NCBI GenBank assembly: GCA_027943245.1 | Contig: JANDJZ010001075.1 | Location: 1 to 13,393, forward strand | Origin: Acanthamoeba sp. SK_2022b | Taxonomy: Eukaryota > Discosea > Longamoebia > Acanthamoebidae | Direction: 5' to 3' | DNA length: 13,393 bases | Part shown: positions 5,617 to 13,282 of the stretch, one piece after another | Numbering within the stretch: position 1 is the first letter of the stretch | Layout of the letters: each line of letters starts with the position of its first letter | Position numbers and translations under genes: made by a program | The notes under the pieces: model-generated | The model's input: the letters and a program-made list of their open reading frames with translations, nothing else | Databases searched by the model: none | Told to the model about the DNA's origin: nothing

Positions 5617-6921
5617 TTACTCGGTGTGGCGCTCCCGGAACAGCAGAGTGGCTATCAGGCTGACGGTCAGCATGCCGGTCACGTACCACGCCGGCGCCAG
5701 CGGGTTGTCGCTGACATCCAGCAACCAGGTAACGATCAGCTGCGCCGAGCCGCCGAACAGCGTCACGCCGAAGGCGTAGATCATCGAGGTGCCGGTGGCG
5801 CGCACGTGGCGCGGCAGCGCCGAGACGATCAGCATGGTGCTGGACAGCATGTTGATGCCCAGCGCGCCGATCAGCAGGATGCGGAAGACGATCGCCAGCC
5901 ACAGGGTTTGCGTGGCGCTGAGGAACCAGAAGGTTGGGTAAATCAGGATCAGTGCCGCAAAGATCGAGAACAGCAGCGGCCTTTTGTAATTCTGGATCCG
6001 ATCGACATAGCGCCCGGCGTAATAGACCGCCACGATTTGCACCACGGAGGCGATGCAGCTGAACAGATAGGCGGTCGGGCCGGCGATGCGGTAGGTCTGC
6101 ATCATGTAGGTCGGCATGTAAAGCAGCACCACATAAACCATCACGGTGCCGGACATGATGACCAGCACACCCAGCAATAGGTCTTTAGCATGGTTGCTCA
6201 CCAGATCCCATACCGGATTCAGCGGTACCCGCGCACGATCCGGCTGTTCGCCGCTGTAGGTCTCTTCCAGGTGCTTACGGATATAGACGCCGACCGGAAT
6301 GATCAGCAGGCCGATGATGAACGGCACGCGCCAGCCCCAGGCATACAGCGCCTCTTCCGACAGAAAATAGGTGAGCGCCAGCCCGCAAGAGGCGCCGAGC
6401 AGGGCGCTGACGCCCTGGCTGATCGCCTGCCAACTGACGAAAAAGCCGCGCTGATTGGCCCCGGCGGACTCCAGCAGTAGCGTAGTCGCTGAGCCCACTT
6501 CACCGCCGGCGGCGAAGCCCTGAATCAGGCGACCGACTACGATCAGCACCGGCGCCAGAACGCCGATTTGCGCATGGGTTGGCGCGAAGGCAATCAGGGC
6601 GGTGCCGACGCCCATCAGCACGATGGTCATCAGCATGGCGGCCTTGCGGCCGACCCGGTCGGCATAGGCGCCCAGCACCATGCTGCCCAGCGGGCGCATG
6701 ATAAAGCCGACGCCGAACACCGCCACCGACATCAACAAAGAGCCGTAGGCGCTGTCGCTGGGAAAATAGAGTTTGCCGATGATGGCGGCAAAGAAGCTGT
6801 ATACGGTGAAGTCGAAAATCTCCAGGCCGTTGCCCAGGCTGGCGCCGACAATGACTTTGTAATTTACCGCGCCTTTCTCTGCCGTTTGGCTTTTGGGCAA
6901 GGTTTTTTCAGCAGTGTTCAT
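5617..6921 (-). CDS. MFS transporter, metabolite:H+ symporter (MHS) family
   Basis: The protein is 434 residues with about twelve hydrophobic segments. The N-terminal 'GNGLEIFDFTVYSFFAAIIGKLYFP' replaces the 'GNFLEWYDF' hallmark of the MHS subfamily (CitA, KgtP, ShiA, ProP). The MFS motif A, G-A-Y-A-D-R-V-G-R-K (84-93), follows TM2, and 'RLIQGFAAGGEVGSATTLLLE' after TM4 is the second MHS landmark. Such proteins import organic acids, amino acids or betaines with protons across the inner membrane. Overall it resembles the citrate/tricarballylate branch, but specificity cannot be read from sequence. Single gene; its promoter carries a GntR-like palindrome. Confidence 0.9.
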   Translation of the reverse strand: MNTAEKTLPKSQTAEKGAVNYKVIVGASLGNGLEIFDFTVYSFFAAIIGKLYFPSDSAYGSLLMSVAVFGVGFIMRPLGSMVLGAYADRVGRKAAMLMTIVLMGVGTALIAFAPTHAQIGVLAPVLIVVGRLIQGFAAGGEVGSATTLLLESAGANQRGFFVSWQAISQGVSALLGASCGLALTYFLSEEALYAWGWRVPFIIGLLIIPVGVYIRKHLEETYSGEQPDRARVPLNPVWDLVSNHAKDLLLGVLVIMSGTVMVYVVLLYMPTYMMQTYRIAGPTAYLFSCIASVVQIVAVYYAGRYVDRIQNYKRPLLFSIFAALILIYPTFWFLSATQTLWLAIVFRILLIGALGINMLSSTMLIVSALPRHVRATGTSMIYAFGVTLFGGSAQLIVTWLLDVSDNPLAPAWYVTGMLTVSLIATLLFRERHTE

Positions 6922-7039
6922 CGTTATCTCTCGCGATAGGTGGACGGTGTGTTGTTATTATTTTCTGGCCGTGGTGGCATTATCCGGGACGGCGATAACC
7001 GCCGCCCGAAGCGGCAACAGAATGGCAACGTCTCCTTTA

Positions 7040-7068
7040 CATATACTTGTATGTACAACCCTGTGCAA
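7040..7068 (-). promoter_or_regulatory. MFS gene promoter with GntR-like operator
   Basis: On the minus strand, -35 TTGCAC (7068-7063), 17-nt spacer, -10 TATATG (7045-7040). A perfect 12-bp palindrome TTGTACATACAA (7058-7047) lies in the spacer, overlapped by a second inverted repeat ACATA/TATGT (7039-7054). TTGT-N4-ACAA is typical of FadR/GntR-type operators, so a repressor bound here would block RNA polymerase. Predicted start near 7033, leaving a leader of about 110 nt with a GCCGC/GCGGC hairpin (7001-7015). Confidence 0.55.
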
Positions 7069-7238
7069 TATGAGGGCGGTTAACGGGATAACGCGGGTTT
7101 GATTTTTTTAAGATTTTGTATTTATATGTTTTTTTTGAATTTATAACGTGTGGCAGTGAGGTGATTTAGTGCCGATTTAGTGAGCTGTAGCGCATTAATC
7201 ATCGAAAAAATCCTGGCATTTAAGAAGGGGGTCACAAA

Positions 7239-7283
7239 ATGTCGCGTATAGCAGAATATGTGGCGATAGTCGGCAAGAAATAG
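7239..7283 (+). CDS. Possible 14-residue small protein
   Basis: ATG...TAG ORF, with an AAGGGGG SD-like run ending 7 nt before the ATG, inside the AT-rich gap. The peptide begins Met-Ser-Arg-Ile-Ala-Glu and ends Lys-Lys. No promoter or homologue is recognised. Chance is a fair explanation in such a region. Confidence 0.2.
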   Translation: MSRIAEYVAIVGKK

Positions 7284-7563
7284 AATTAAATAGAAGTGTG
7301 TTGACTGTATCAATGATTCTCAAGAGGTATTCAGGTGCGATTTATTCTTACCTGGTGCGGTATCTGGCGAGAATGTATTTCATTTTTTATTTTAATTAAT
7401 ACCGATAATTAATATGTTTTGTGAATTTGTTCGAGCTATTGTACGGTTTGCTGAGCGAAGCCTCCCCGTGACTTTCATCGGTATTATCCAACGCAGGTAT
7501 GATTCATCCGTCGGCGCCGCTCAAAATGTCACCAAAACTTCCCGCGATCTCTGCACCCCGTTG

Positions 7564-7572
7564 TGGCATAAT
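7564..7572 (+). promoter_or_regulatory. Extended -10 promoter of ybiT
   Basis: TG-G-CATAAT is an extended -10 element (CATAAT, 5 of 6, with TGN directly before it), which explains the lack of a good -35. Predicted start near 7579, giving a short leader of about 35 nt to the GTG start of ybiT. Confidence 0.5.
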
Positions 7573-7613
7573 GCGCGCCAAATCACATTCCCTATGTATA
7601 AAGAGCGAGCGCT

Positions 7614-9206
7614 GTGTTAAGCACCAACAACATCACCATGCAGTTCGGCAGCAAGCCGTTGTTTGAAAACATCTCTGTTAAATTCGGCGGCGGCAACCGT
7701 TACGGCCTGATCGGCGCCAACGGCTGCGGCAAGTCCACCTTTATGAAAATCCTCGGCGGCGATTTGGCGCCGACCGGCGGCAACGTGTTCCTCGATCCGA
7801 ACGAGCGCCTGGGTAAACTGCGTCAGGATCAGTTCGCCTTCGAACAATACAGCGTGCTGGACACCGTGATCATGGGCCACACCGAGCTGTGGGCGGTGAA
7901 GGAAGAGCGCGACCGCATCTACGCCATGGCGGAGATGAGCGAAGAAGACGGCTATAAAGTGGCCGATCTGGAAGTCGCCTACGGCGAGATGGACGGTTAC
8001 ACCGCCGAAGCGCGCGCCGGCGAACTGCTGCTTGGCGTCGGCATTCCGGTGGAACAGCACTACGGCCCGATGAGCGAAATCGCGCCGGGCTGGAAGCTGC
8101 GCGTGTTGCTGGCGCAGGCGCTGTTCTCCGATCCGGAAATCCTGCTGCTCGACGAACCGACGAACAACCTGGACATCGATACCATTCGCTGGCTGGAGCA
8201 GGTGCTGAACGAACGCAACAGCACCATGATCATCATCTCGCACGACCGTCACTTCCTGAACATGGTCTGCACCCACATGGCGGATCTGGACTACGGCGAA
8301 CTGCGCGTTTATCCGGGCAACTACGACGAATACATGACCGCCGCCACCCAGGCGCGTGAGCGTCTGCTGGCCGACAACGCCAAGAAGAAGGCGCAGATCA
8401 ACGAGCTGCAATCGTTCGTCAGCCGCTTCAGCGCCAACGCCTCCAAATCCAAGCAGGCCACCTCGCGCGCCCGCCAGATCGACAAGATCCAGCTGGAAGA
8501 AGTGAAGGCCTCCAGCCGCCAGAACCCGTTCATCCGTTTCGATCAGGACAAGAAGCTGTTCCGTAATGCGCTGGAAGTGGAAGCGCTCACCAAGGGCTTC
8601 GACAACGGCCCGCTGTTCAGCAAGCTGAACCTGATGGTGGAGGTGGGTGAGAAGGTTGCGGTGCTGGGCGCCAACGGCATCGGTAAAACCACCCTGCTGA
8701 AAACGCTGGTGGGCGATGCACAGCCGGACAGCGGCACCGTGAAGTGGTCGGAAAACGCCCGCATCGGTTACTACGCGCAGGATCACGAATACGAGTTCGA
8801 CGATACCCTGACCGTGTTCGACTGGATGAGCCAGTGGAAGCAGGAAAAAGACGACGAGCAGGCGGTGCGCAGCGTGCTGGGCCGTTTGCTGTTCAGCCAG
8901 GACGACATCAAGAAGAAAGTGAAGGTGCTGTCCGGTGGCGAGAAGGGCCGTATGCTGTTCGGCAAGCTGATGATGCAGCGCCCGAATATTCTGGTGATGG
9001 ACGAACCGACCAACCATCTGGATATGGAATCCATCGAATCGCTGAACATGGCGCTGGAGATGTACGAAGGCACGCTGATCTTCGTCTCCCACGACCGTGA
9101 GTTCGTCAGCTCGCTGGCGACGCGCATTCTGGAAATCACCCCGAACAAGGTGATCGACTTTACCGGCAACTACGAAGACTATCTGCGCAGCCAGGGCATC
9201 GTGTAA
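7614..9206 (+). CDS. ybiT: ABC-F family ATPase YbiT
   Basis: The protein is 530 residues, the same length as E. coli YbiT and closely similar along its whole length (from memory). It has two nucleotide-binding domains and no membrane segments. The first has Walker [10 protein letters not shown] (34-42), Walker B with [11 protein letters not shown] (177-187) and switch His210. A charged linker (about 240-305) bears the ABC-F '[16 protein letters not shown]' pattern. The second has Walker A 352-360, signature LSGGEKGR (439-446) and Walker [11 protein letters not shown] (461-470). In the first domain the signature is replaced by '[11 protein letters not shown]', as in other YbiT proteins. ABC-F proteins act on the ribosome, probably at the E site. 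The start is GTG 7614, set by alignment to the family; the SD is weak (AAAGAG region). Monocistronic, followed by a strong terminator. Confidence 0.95.
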   Translation: MLSTNNITMQFGSKPLFENISVKFGGGNRYGLIGANGCGKSTFMKILGGDLAPTGGNVFLDPNERLGKLRQDQFAFEQYSVLDTVIMGHTELWAVKEERDRIYAMAEMSEEDGYKVADLEVAYGEMDGYTAEARAGELLLGVGIPVEQHYGPMSEIAPGWKLRVLLAQALFSDPEILLLDEPTNNLDIDTIRWLEQVLNERNSTMIIISHDRHFLNMVCTHMADLDYGELRVYPGNYDEYMTAATQARERLLADNAKKKAQINELQSFVSRFSANASKSKQATSRARQIDKIQLEEVKASSRQNPFIRFDQDKKLFRNALEVEALTKGFDNGPLFSKLNLMVEVGEKVAVLGANGIGKTTLLKTLVGDAQPDSGTVKWSENARIGYYAQDHEYEFDDTLTVFDWMSQWKQEKDDEQAVRSVLGRLLFSQDDIKKKVKVLSGGEKGRMLFGKLMMQRPNILVMDEPTNHLDMESIESLNMALEMYEGTLIFVSHDREFVSSLATRILEITPNKVIDFTGNYEDYLRSQGIV

Positions 9207-9225
9207 CCCTCGCGGCAACGCATCA

Positions 9226-9252
9226 GGGCGGGAATTATCCCGCCCTTTTTTT
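9226..9252 (+). terminator. Rho-independent terminator of ybiT
   Basis: Perfect 7-bp stem GGGCGGG (9226-9232) and CCCGCCC (9239-9245), loop AATTAT, then seven T's (9246-9252). Starts 20 nt after the ybiT stop. The convergent moeB transcript would meet the stem without a following T-run, so it mainly serves ybiT. Confidence 0.93.
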
Positions 9253-9257
9253 ATCCG

Positions 9258-10013
9258 TCATTCCCCGCCGCACACCTCGCAGTGCGGATCCTTCGGCAGT
9301 TTCATCTCACGGAACTGCATGCTCATTGCATCGAACATCAACAGCTTGCCGCGCAGCGGCTGACCATAGTCGGCCAGCAGCTTGATGGCTTCCATCGCCT
9401 GCAGGGTGCCGATGGTGCCGACCAGCGGCGCCATCACGCCCGCTTCGACGCAGGTGAGAGCGCTGTCGCCGAACAGCCGGCTCAGGCAGCGGTAGCAGGG
9501 CTCGCCCGGCTGATAGGTGAACACGCTGAGCTGGCCTTCCATGCGGATCGCCGCGCCGGAAACCAGCGGCCTCTGCTGCGCGTGGCACAGGCGGTTCAGG
9601 GCGTCGCGCGCCGCCACGTTGTCGGTGCAGTCCAGCACCAGATCGCAGGCGGCGATCTCTGCCGCAACCGCCTCATCTTCCAAACGGCCGTCGATCGCGT
9701 CGATGCGGATATGCGGGTTGATGGCGCTCAGTTCCTGCCTGGCGGAGGCGACTTTGCTCTGGCCGATGCGATCGTCGCGGTGCAGGATCTGGCGCTGCAG
9801 GTTGGAGAGCGAGACGGTGTCGAAATCCACCAGTACCAGATGGCCGACGCCGGCCGCCGCCAGGTAAGGCGCGGCGGCGCAGCCCAGCCCGCCCAGCCCG
9901 ACGATCAGCACGCGGGCGGCCTTCAGCCTCTCCTGGCCGTCGAAGTCAAAGCCGCGCAGCACGATCTGGCGGTTGTAGCGCAGCGCTTCGGCGTCGGTCA
10001 ATTCCGGCAGCAT
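9258..10013 (-). CDS. moeB: Molybdopterin-synthase adenylyltransferase
   Basis: The protein is 251 residues (E. coli MoeB 249). It adenylates the C-terminal glycine of MoaD so that the carboxylate can be sulfurated for molybdopterin synthesis. E1-like features: the 'RYNRQIVLRGF' start, dinucleotide motif G-L-G-G-L-G (39-44), Asp64 region 'LVDFDTVSLSNLQRQ', the conserved 'DCTDN' (128-132, with catalytic Asp131), and Cys188 in 'LTCVEAGV'. Structural zinc cysteines are Cys173/Cys176 and Cys245/Cys248. Only 2 bp separate its ATG from the moeA stop, and its AAGGAG SD overlaps the moeA TAA, so translation is probably coupled. Second gene of moeAB. Confidence 0.96.
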   Translation of the reverse strand: MLPELTDAEALRYNRQIVLRGFDFDGQERLKAARVLIVGLGGLGCAAAPYLAAAGVGHLVLVDFDTVSLSNLQRQILHRDDRIGQSKVASARQELSAINPHIRIDAIDGRLEDEAVAAEIAACDLVLDCTDNVAARDALNRLCHAQQRPLVSGAAIRMEGQLSVFTYQPGEPCYRCLSRLFGDSALTCVEAGVMAPLVGTIGTLQAMEAIKLLADYGQPLRGKLLMFDAMSMQFREMKLPKDPHCEVCGGE

Positions 10014-10015
10014 GC

Positions 10016-11254
10016 TCAGCTCCTTAACAGGGCGTTGAACGGCTCGATCTCCACCGTTTCGCCTACCGCCACCGAACCGCGTTCGCGCTCCAGCACGATG
10101 AAACAGTTGCCCTGGCTGTAGGAGCTGAAGACGTGCGAGCCCTGGTGGCCGGTGGTGCTGACCTCCAGTTCGCCCGCGGCGTTGCTGCTGAACACGCCGC
10201 GCTGGAAATCGAGGCGGCCCGGCGATTTCTTCAGCGGCGTCAATGCGCGCGCCCGCAGGCGCGGCGGCAGGCGCCAGTCGCTGTGGCCGGCCAGCTTCGC
10301 CAGCAGCGGTTGCACCAGATGGTAGAAGGTCAGGGCGGCGGAAACCGGGTTGCCCGGCAGGCCGCAGAACCAGGCGTGGCCCAGCTTGCCGAAGGCGAAG
10401 GGTTTGCCGGGTTTGATCGCCAGCTTCCAGAAGCTGACCTGGCCCAGCTCGTCGAGCATCTGTTTGGTGTAGTCGGCCTCGCCGACCGAGACGCCGCCGC
10501 TGCTGATGACCACGTCGGCCTGGCTGTCCGCCCGTTCGAAAGCGGCGCGCAGCGCATCGCGATCGTCGCGGATAATGCCGAGATCGAGCACCTCGCAGCC
10601 CAGCTGTTCCAGCATCAGGCGCACCGCGAAACGGTTGGTGTCGTAGATTTGGCCCGCCTGCAGCGGCTGGCCGACCGGCTGCAGTTCGTCGCCGGTAGAG
10701 AACACTGCCACCTTCAGCTTACGCATTACCTGCACTTCGGCGACGCCAAGCGAAGCCAACAGCGGCAGCTGCGCGGCGCCCAGCTTCACGCCCGCCGGCA
10801 ACACGCTCGCGCCCCGGCGAATGTCTTCACCCGCCAGACGGATATTCTGGCCGGCTTCAACCGGCGCGGTAAAACGCACGCCCTGGTCGCTCACCTCGGC
10901 CTGTTCCTGCATGACCACCGCGTCCGCCCCGGCCGGGATCGGGGCGCCGGTCATGATGCGTACGCAGCTGTTAGCCGGCCATTGGCCGTCGAACGGCGCA
11001 CCGGCGAAGGCCTTCCCGGCGACCGGCAGCGGCGCATTGGCCGCCAGATCGGCGAGGCGCAGCGCATAGCCGTCCATCGCCGAGTTGGCGAACGGCGGCA
11101 CGTCGAGCGGCGAGACCACCGGCGCGGCGGTGATGCGGCCGGCGGCGGCGGTCAGGGCAACGGATTCGGTCTGCTGCAGCGGGGCGATCTGCCCGAGCAT
11201 TTTTTCCAGCGCTTGCTCCAGGGAGATGAGATCGGAAGTATGGCAATGATCCAT
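10016..11254 (-). CDS. moeA: Molybdopterin molybdotransferase
   Basis: The protein is 412 residues (E. coli MoeA 411). It inserts molybdate into adenylated molybdopterin to complete the molybdenum cofactor in the cytoplasm. Visible features: '[15 protein letters not shown]' (51-65, with the conserved Asp61), '[15 protein letters not shown]' (100-114), the cofactor-binding domain with '[10 protein letters not shown]', 'GQIYDTN' and '[12 protein letters not shown]', then 'KPGKPFAFG' and 'GLPGNPVSA'. The C-terminal domain ends at '[12 protein letters not shown]'. GGAG sits 8 nt before ATG 11254. First gene of moeAB; divergent from the DUF924 gene. Neither moa genes nor molybdoenzymes are in the window. 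Confidence 0.96.
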   Translation of the reverse strand: MDHCHTSDLISLEQALEKMLGQIAPLQQTESVALTAAAGRITAAPVVSPLDVPPFANSAMDGYALRLADLAANAPLPVAGKAFAGAPFDGQWPANSCVRIMTGAPIPAGADAVVMQEQAEVSDQGVRFTAPVEAGQNIRLAGEDIRRGASVLPAGVKLGAAQLPLLASLGVAEVQVMRKLKVAVFSTGDELQPVGQPLQAGQIYDTNRFAVRLMLEQLGCEVLDLGIIRDDRDALRAAFERADSQADVVISSGGVSVGEADYTKQMLDELGQVSFWKLAIKPGKPFAFGKLGHAWFCGLPGNPVSAALTFYHLVQPLLAKLAGHSDWRLPPRLRARALTPLKKSPGRLDFQRGVFSSNAAGELEVSTTGHQGSHVFSSYSQGNCFIVLERERGSVAVGETVEIEPFNALLRS

Positions 11255-11278
11255 AAAGGGAACTCCGTAATCAGGGTG

Positions 11279-11313
11279 CGCTAAATTAGCGACAAAGTGC
11301 GGGTATTATGGCA
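11279..11313 (-). promoter_or_regulatory. moeAB promoter with palindrome at the start site
   Basis: Extended -10 TGC-CATAAT (11313-11305, minus strand) without a good -35; predicted start near 11298. A perfect palindrome CGCTAA-A-TTAGCG (11279-11291) lies just inside the transcript and could be an operator or a small RNA hairpin. It does not have the length or spacing of the ModE site. Confidence 0.45.
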
Positions 11314-11380
11314 GAGAACGCCGGGGGGGAGAACGGGTTATGCTTGCCATCTTTCGTACTGCGGCGCCGGGGCGAACGGG

Positions 11381-11386
11381 TATAAA
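11381..11386 (+). promoter_or_regulatory. Candidate -10 for the DUF924 gene
   Basis: TATAAA, five of six bases of consensus, 25 nt upstream of the start codon. No convincing -35 is found at 16-18 bp. The short leader contains the GAGGAG SD. Confidence 0.35.
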
Positions 11387-11411
11387 CTGCGCAAAACAGA
11401 GGAGAATCATG

Positions 11412-11948
11412 ATGCATAAACAGGTTATCGAGTTCTGGTTCGACGAGATCGAACCGATCATGTGGTTTAAAAAGGATGATGATTTCGATCGTCTGCTGCA
11501 CAGCCGTTTCGGCGAAATCTGGCGTGCAGCGGCGGCGGGGGAGCTGGCGCACTGGCGCGATACCATCGAAGGGCGCCTGGCGGAGGTGATCGTGCTCGAT
11601 CAGTTCAGCCGCAACCTGTTTCGCGGTACGCCACAGTCGTTCGCCTGCGACGGCATGGCGCTGATCCTGGCGCAGGAGGCGATCCGCAGCGGCGAGTGCG
11701 AACGGCTGAGCCGCGAGCAGCGTGGCTTCCTCTATCTGCCGTTCATGCATTCGGAATCGCCGCTGATCCACCAGCAGGCGCTGGTGCTGTATACCGAGCT
11801 CAACAACGGCGACCAGCTGGAGTTCGAGCTGCGGCATAAAGCGATCATCGATCGTTTCGGCCGCTACCCGCATCGCAATGCGATATTGGGGCGCACCAGC
11901 ACGCCGGAAGAAGAGGCCTTTTTACAACAGCCTGGATCAGGCTTTTAA
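11412..11948 (+). CDS. DUF924 family protein
   Basis: The protein is 178 residues. Family marks: N-terminal 'VIEFWFDEIEPIMWFKKDDDFD', then 'GRLAEVIVLDQFSRNLFRGTP', 'FLYLPFMHSE' and a terminal 'GRTSTPEEEAFLQQPGSGF', which is the normal DUF924 ending, so the gene is complete. These proteins are all-helical and TPR-like; no biochemical role is known to me. Two ATGs are adjacent: 11409 has only 4 nt after GGAG (11401-11404), 11412 has 7 nt, so the second is preferred. A single gene between moeA and iaaA, which are direct divergent neighbours in E. coli, so this gene is extra relative to that layout. Confidence 0.88.
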   Translation: MHKQVIEFWFDEIEPIMWFKKDDDFDRLLHSRFGEIWRAAAAGELAHWRDTIEGRLAEVIVLDQFSRNLFRGTPQSFACDGMALILAQEAIRSGECERLSREQRGFLYLPFMHSESPLIHQQALVLYTELNNGDQLEFELRHKAIIDRFGRYPHRNAILGRTSTPEEEAFLQQPGSGF

Positions 11949-12306
11949 TCGTTGGATCATCTGCGCCCGGCCGGGGAAAAAACAGCAGGCCGGGCGCCGC
12001 AATAAGCGTTATTCAGCGCGAACGTTTATTTCCTTACGCCATGCCGCTATTTCCGCACGCGAAATTACCAATAATCTCAGCCGCAGGATCGGCGGTTTGC
12101 CGTTTTTTATAACCTGCTGTTTTTATTCCAATAAGCTATTTCAAGGTGCGAAACGGTCTAAGCGCGCTACGCTAAAAGCGGGGCGTGGACGTTATGCTGT
12201 ACTTCCACTGCAGGACTAAATAGAGTCGAAAAAGACTGAATAATAATGATACCGCGCTCAGCTTATTCGCTGCGCAACGGCGGGATTAACACAGGGTGTC
12301 AGGCAA
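11949..12306. other. 358-bp intergenic region
   Basis: Apart from the 10-bp hairpin it holds a short CGGC-GGTTT-GCCG stem followed by six T's (12090-12108), a weak candidate terminator. A TAATAAT stretch (12241-12247) could be a -10 for iaaA-gsiA. No coding frame with an SD or family resemblance is seen. Confidence 0.5.
11963..11997 (+). repeat. Long hairpin after the DUF924 gene
   Basis: Perfect 10-bp arms GCGCCCGGCC (11963-11972) and GGCCGGGCGC (11988-11997), with a 15-nt loop that contains six A's. It begins 14 nt after the stop codon but has no T-run after it, so it is a 3'-end structure rather than a classical terminator. It is followed by a small AATAA-GCG-TTATT palindrome (12001-12013). 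Confidence 0.6.
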
Positions 12307-13263
12307 ATGAGCAAACCAGTGATTGCCATTCATGGCGGCGCGGGCGCAATTACCCGGGCGGCGCTGAGTGCGGAAAAAGAACGGCAGTATATTCAGGCGC
12401 TGTCCGAGATCGTGGCCGCCGGGCAGGCGATATTGGCGCAGGGCGGAAGCGCGCTGGACGCGGTGACCGAAGCGGTGCGGCTGCTCGAAGAGTGCCCGCT
12501 GTTCAACGCCGGTAAAGGATCGGTGTTCACTCATCAGGGCACCCACGAGCTGGACGCCTGCGTGATGGACGGCCGCACCTGCGATGCCGGCGCCGTCGCC
12601 GGCGTCAGCCGCATCCGCAACCCGGTGCTGGCGGCGCGCGCGGTGCTGGAAAACAGCGAACACGTGCTGTTTGCCGCCGAAGGCGCCGAGAAGTTTGCCG
12701 CGGCCCACGGCCTGGAACTGGTCACCCCCGATTTCTTCTTTACTCAGGAACGTTTCGATCAGCTGCACCGGGCCCAGGCGGAGCAGGGCCGGGTATTGCT
12801 CGATCACGACGGTGCGGCGCAGGCCGGCGAGCCGCTCGATCCCGATCGCAAATTCGGCACCGTCGGCGCGGTGGCGCTGGATGCGTTGGGCAACCTCGCC
12901 GCCGCCACCTCCACCGGCGGCATGACCAACAAGCAGGCCGGGCGGGTAGGCGACACGCCGATTATCGGCGCCGGCTGCTATGCCAACAACGCCACGGTGG
13001 CGGTCTCCAGCACCGGCACCGGTGAAATCTTCATGCGCGGCGTGGCGGCCTATGACGTCTCCGCCCTGATCGAGTATGGCGGCCTCAGCCTGCAGGCCGC
13101 CAGCGACCGGGTGGTGATGGAGAAGCTGCCGGCGCTCGGTGGCAGCGGCGGCATGATCGCCGTCGATCGCCACGGCAATCTCGCGCTGCCGTTCAACTGC
13201 GAGGGGATGTATCGCGGTTTTGGCTATGTCGGCGATGCGCCGTCCGTCGGGATTTACCGCTAA
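12307..13263 (+). CDS. iaaA: Isoaspartyl peptidase / L-asparaginase (Ntn hydrolase)
   Basis: The protein is 318 residues (E. coli IaaA 321). It cleaves itself and then hydrolyses beta-aspartyl peptides and, weakly, asparagine. The N-terminal 'PVIAIHGGAGAI' and 'NAGKGSVFTHQGTHELDA' are family marks. The autocleavage site is Gly184-Thr185 in 'KFGTVGAVALD', giving an alpha chain of 184 and a beta chain of 134 residues with Thr185 as nucleophile. 'TSTGGMTNKQAGRVGDTPIIGAG' carries substrate-binding Arg213 and Asp216. The start ATG 12307 is set by alignment; only a weak AGG lies just upstream. gsiA follows after 19 bp, as in the E. coli iaaA-gsiABCD operon, where the enzyme sits beside a glutathione importer. 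Confidence 0.95.
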   Translation: MSKPVIAIHGGAGAITRAALSAEKERQYIQALSEIVAAGQAILAQGGSALDAVTEAVRLLEECPLFNAGKGSVFTHQGTHELDACVMDGRTCDAGAVAGVSRIRNPVLAARAVLENSEHVLFAAEGAEKFAAAHGLELVTPDFFFTQERFDQLHRAQAEQGRVLLDHDGAAQAGEPLDPDRKFGTVGAVALDALGNLAAATSTGGMTNKQAGRVGDTPIIGAGCYANNATVAVSSTGTGEIFMRGVAAYDVSALIEYGGLSLQAASDRVVMEKLPALGGSGGMIAVDRHGNLALPFNCEGMYRGFGYVGDAPSVGIYR

Positions 13264-13282
13264 GCGTTCACCGGGAGGGTGC

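Larger units (their letters stand above)
6922..7613. other. 692-bp intergenic region, AT-rich in the middle
   Basis: Beyond the MFS promoter and the ybiT promoter, the central part (about 7095-7420) is conspicuously AT-rich, with long T and A runs, unlike the rest of the window. It holds the direct repeat GATTTAGTG at 7163-7171 and 7174-7182 (11-bp period), a 14-codon ORF with an SD at 7239-7283, and GGTGCG twice (7334-7339, 7354-7359). No convincing full-length gene, RNA gene or mobile-element end is seen. It may be a curved, nucleoid-protein-bound segment. Confidence 0.6.

Noticed and set aside
7019..7040. Strong AAAGGAG in the MFS leader (minus strand) with possible TTG, ATT or CTG starts
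   Set aside because: No ATG or GTG at a usable distance; the short frames (about 21 and 33 codons) lack support, though a leader peptide cannot be fully excluded.
7122..7313. 63-codon minus-strand frame in the AT-rich gap
   Set aside because: Rich in Phe/Tyr/Leu/Lys from AT-rich DNA; no SD or family resemblance.
7311..7323. Partial resemblance to a Fur box (ATGATTCTCAA)
   Set aside because: Only half of the palindrome is present and no iron-related gene is nearby.
7414..7620. 68-codon frame before ybiT
   Set aside because: No SD; it runs through the ybiT promoter and start region, and the residues look random.
7617..9218. 533-codon open frame antisense to ybiT
   Set aside because: It mirrors ybiT almost exactly and is His/Gln/Val-rich with no domain or SD; a shadow of biased codon use in a GC-rich gene.
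11878..12219. 113-codon frame continuing past the DUF924 stop, considered as a frameshifted extension
   Set aside because: The DUF924 protein already ends with its normal family C-terminus; the extension is basic and without resemblance to any family.
12246..12515. 89-codon frame over the start of iaaA
   Set aside because: No SD, out of phase with iaaA, and iaaA is unambiguous by family alignment.
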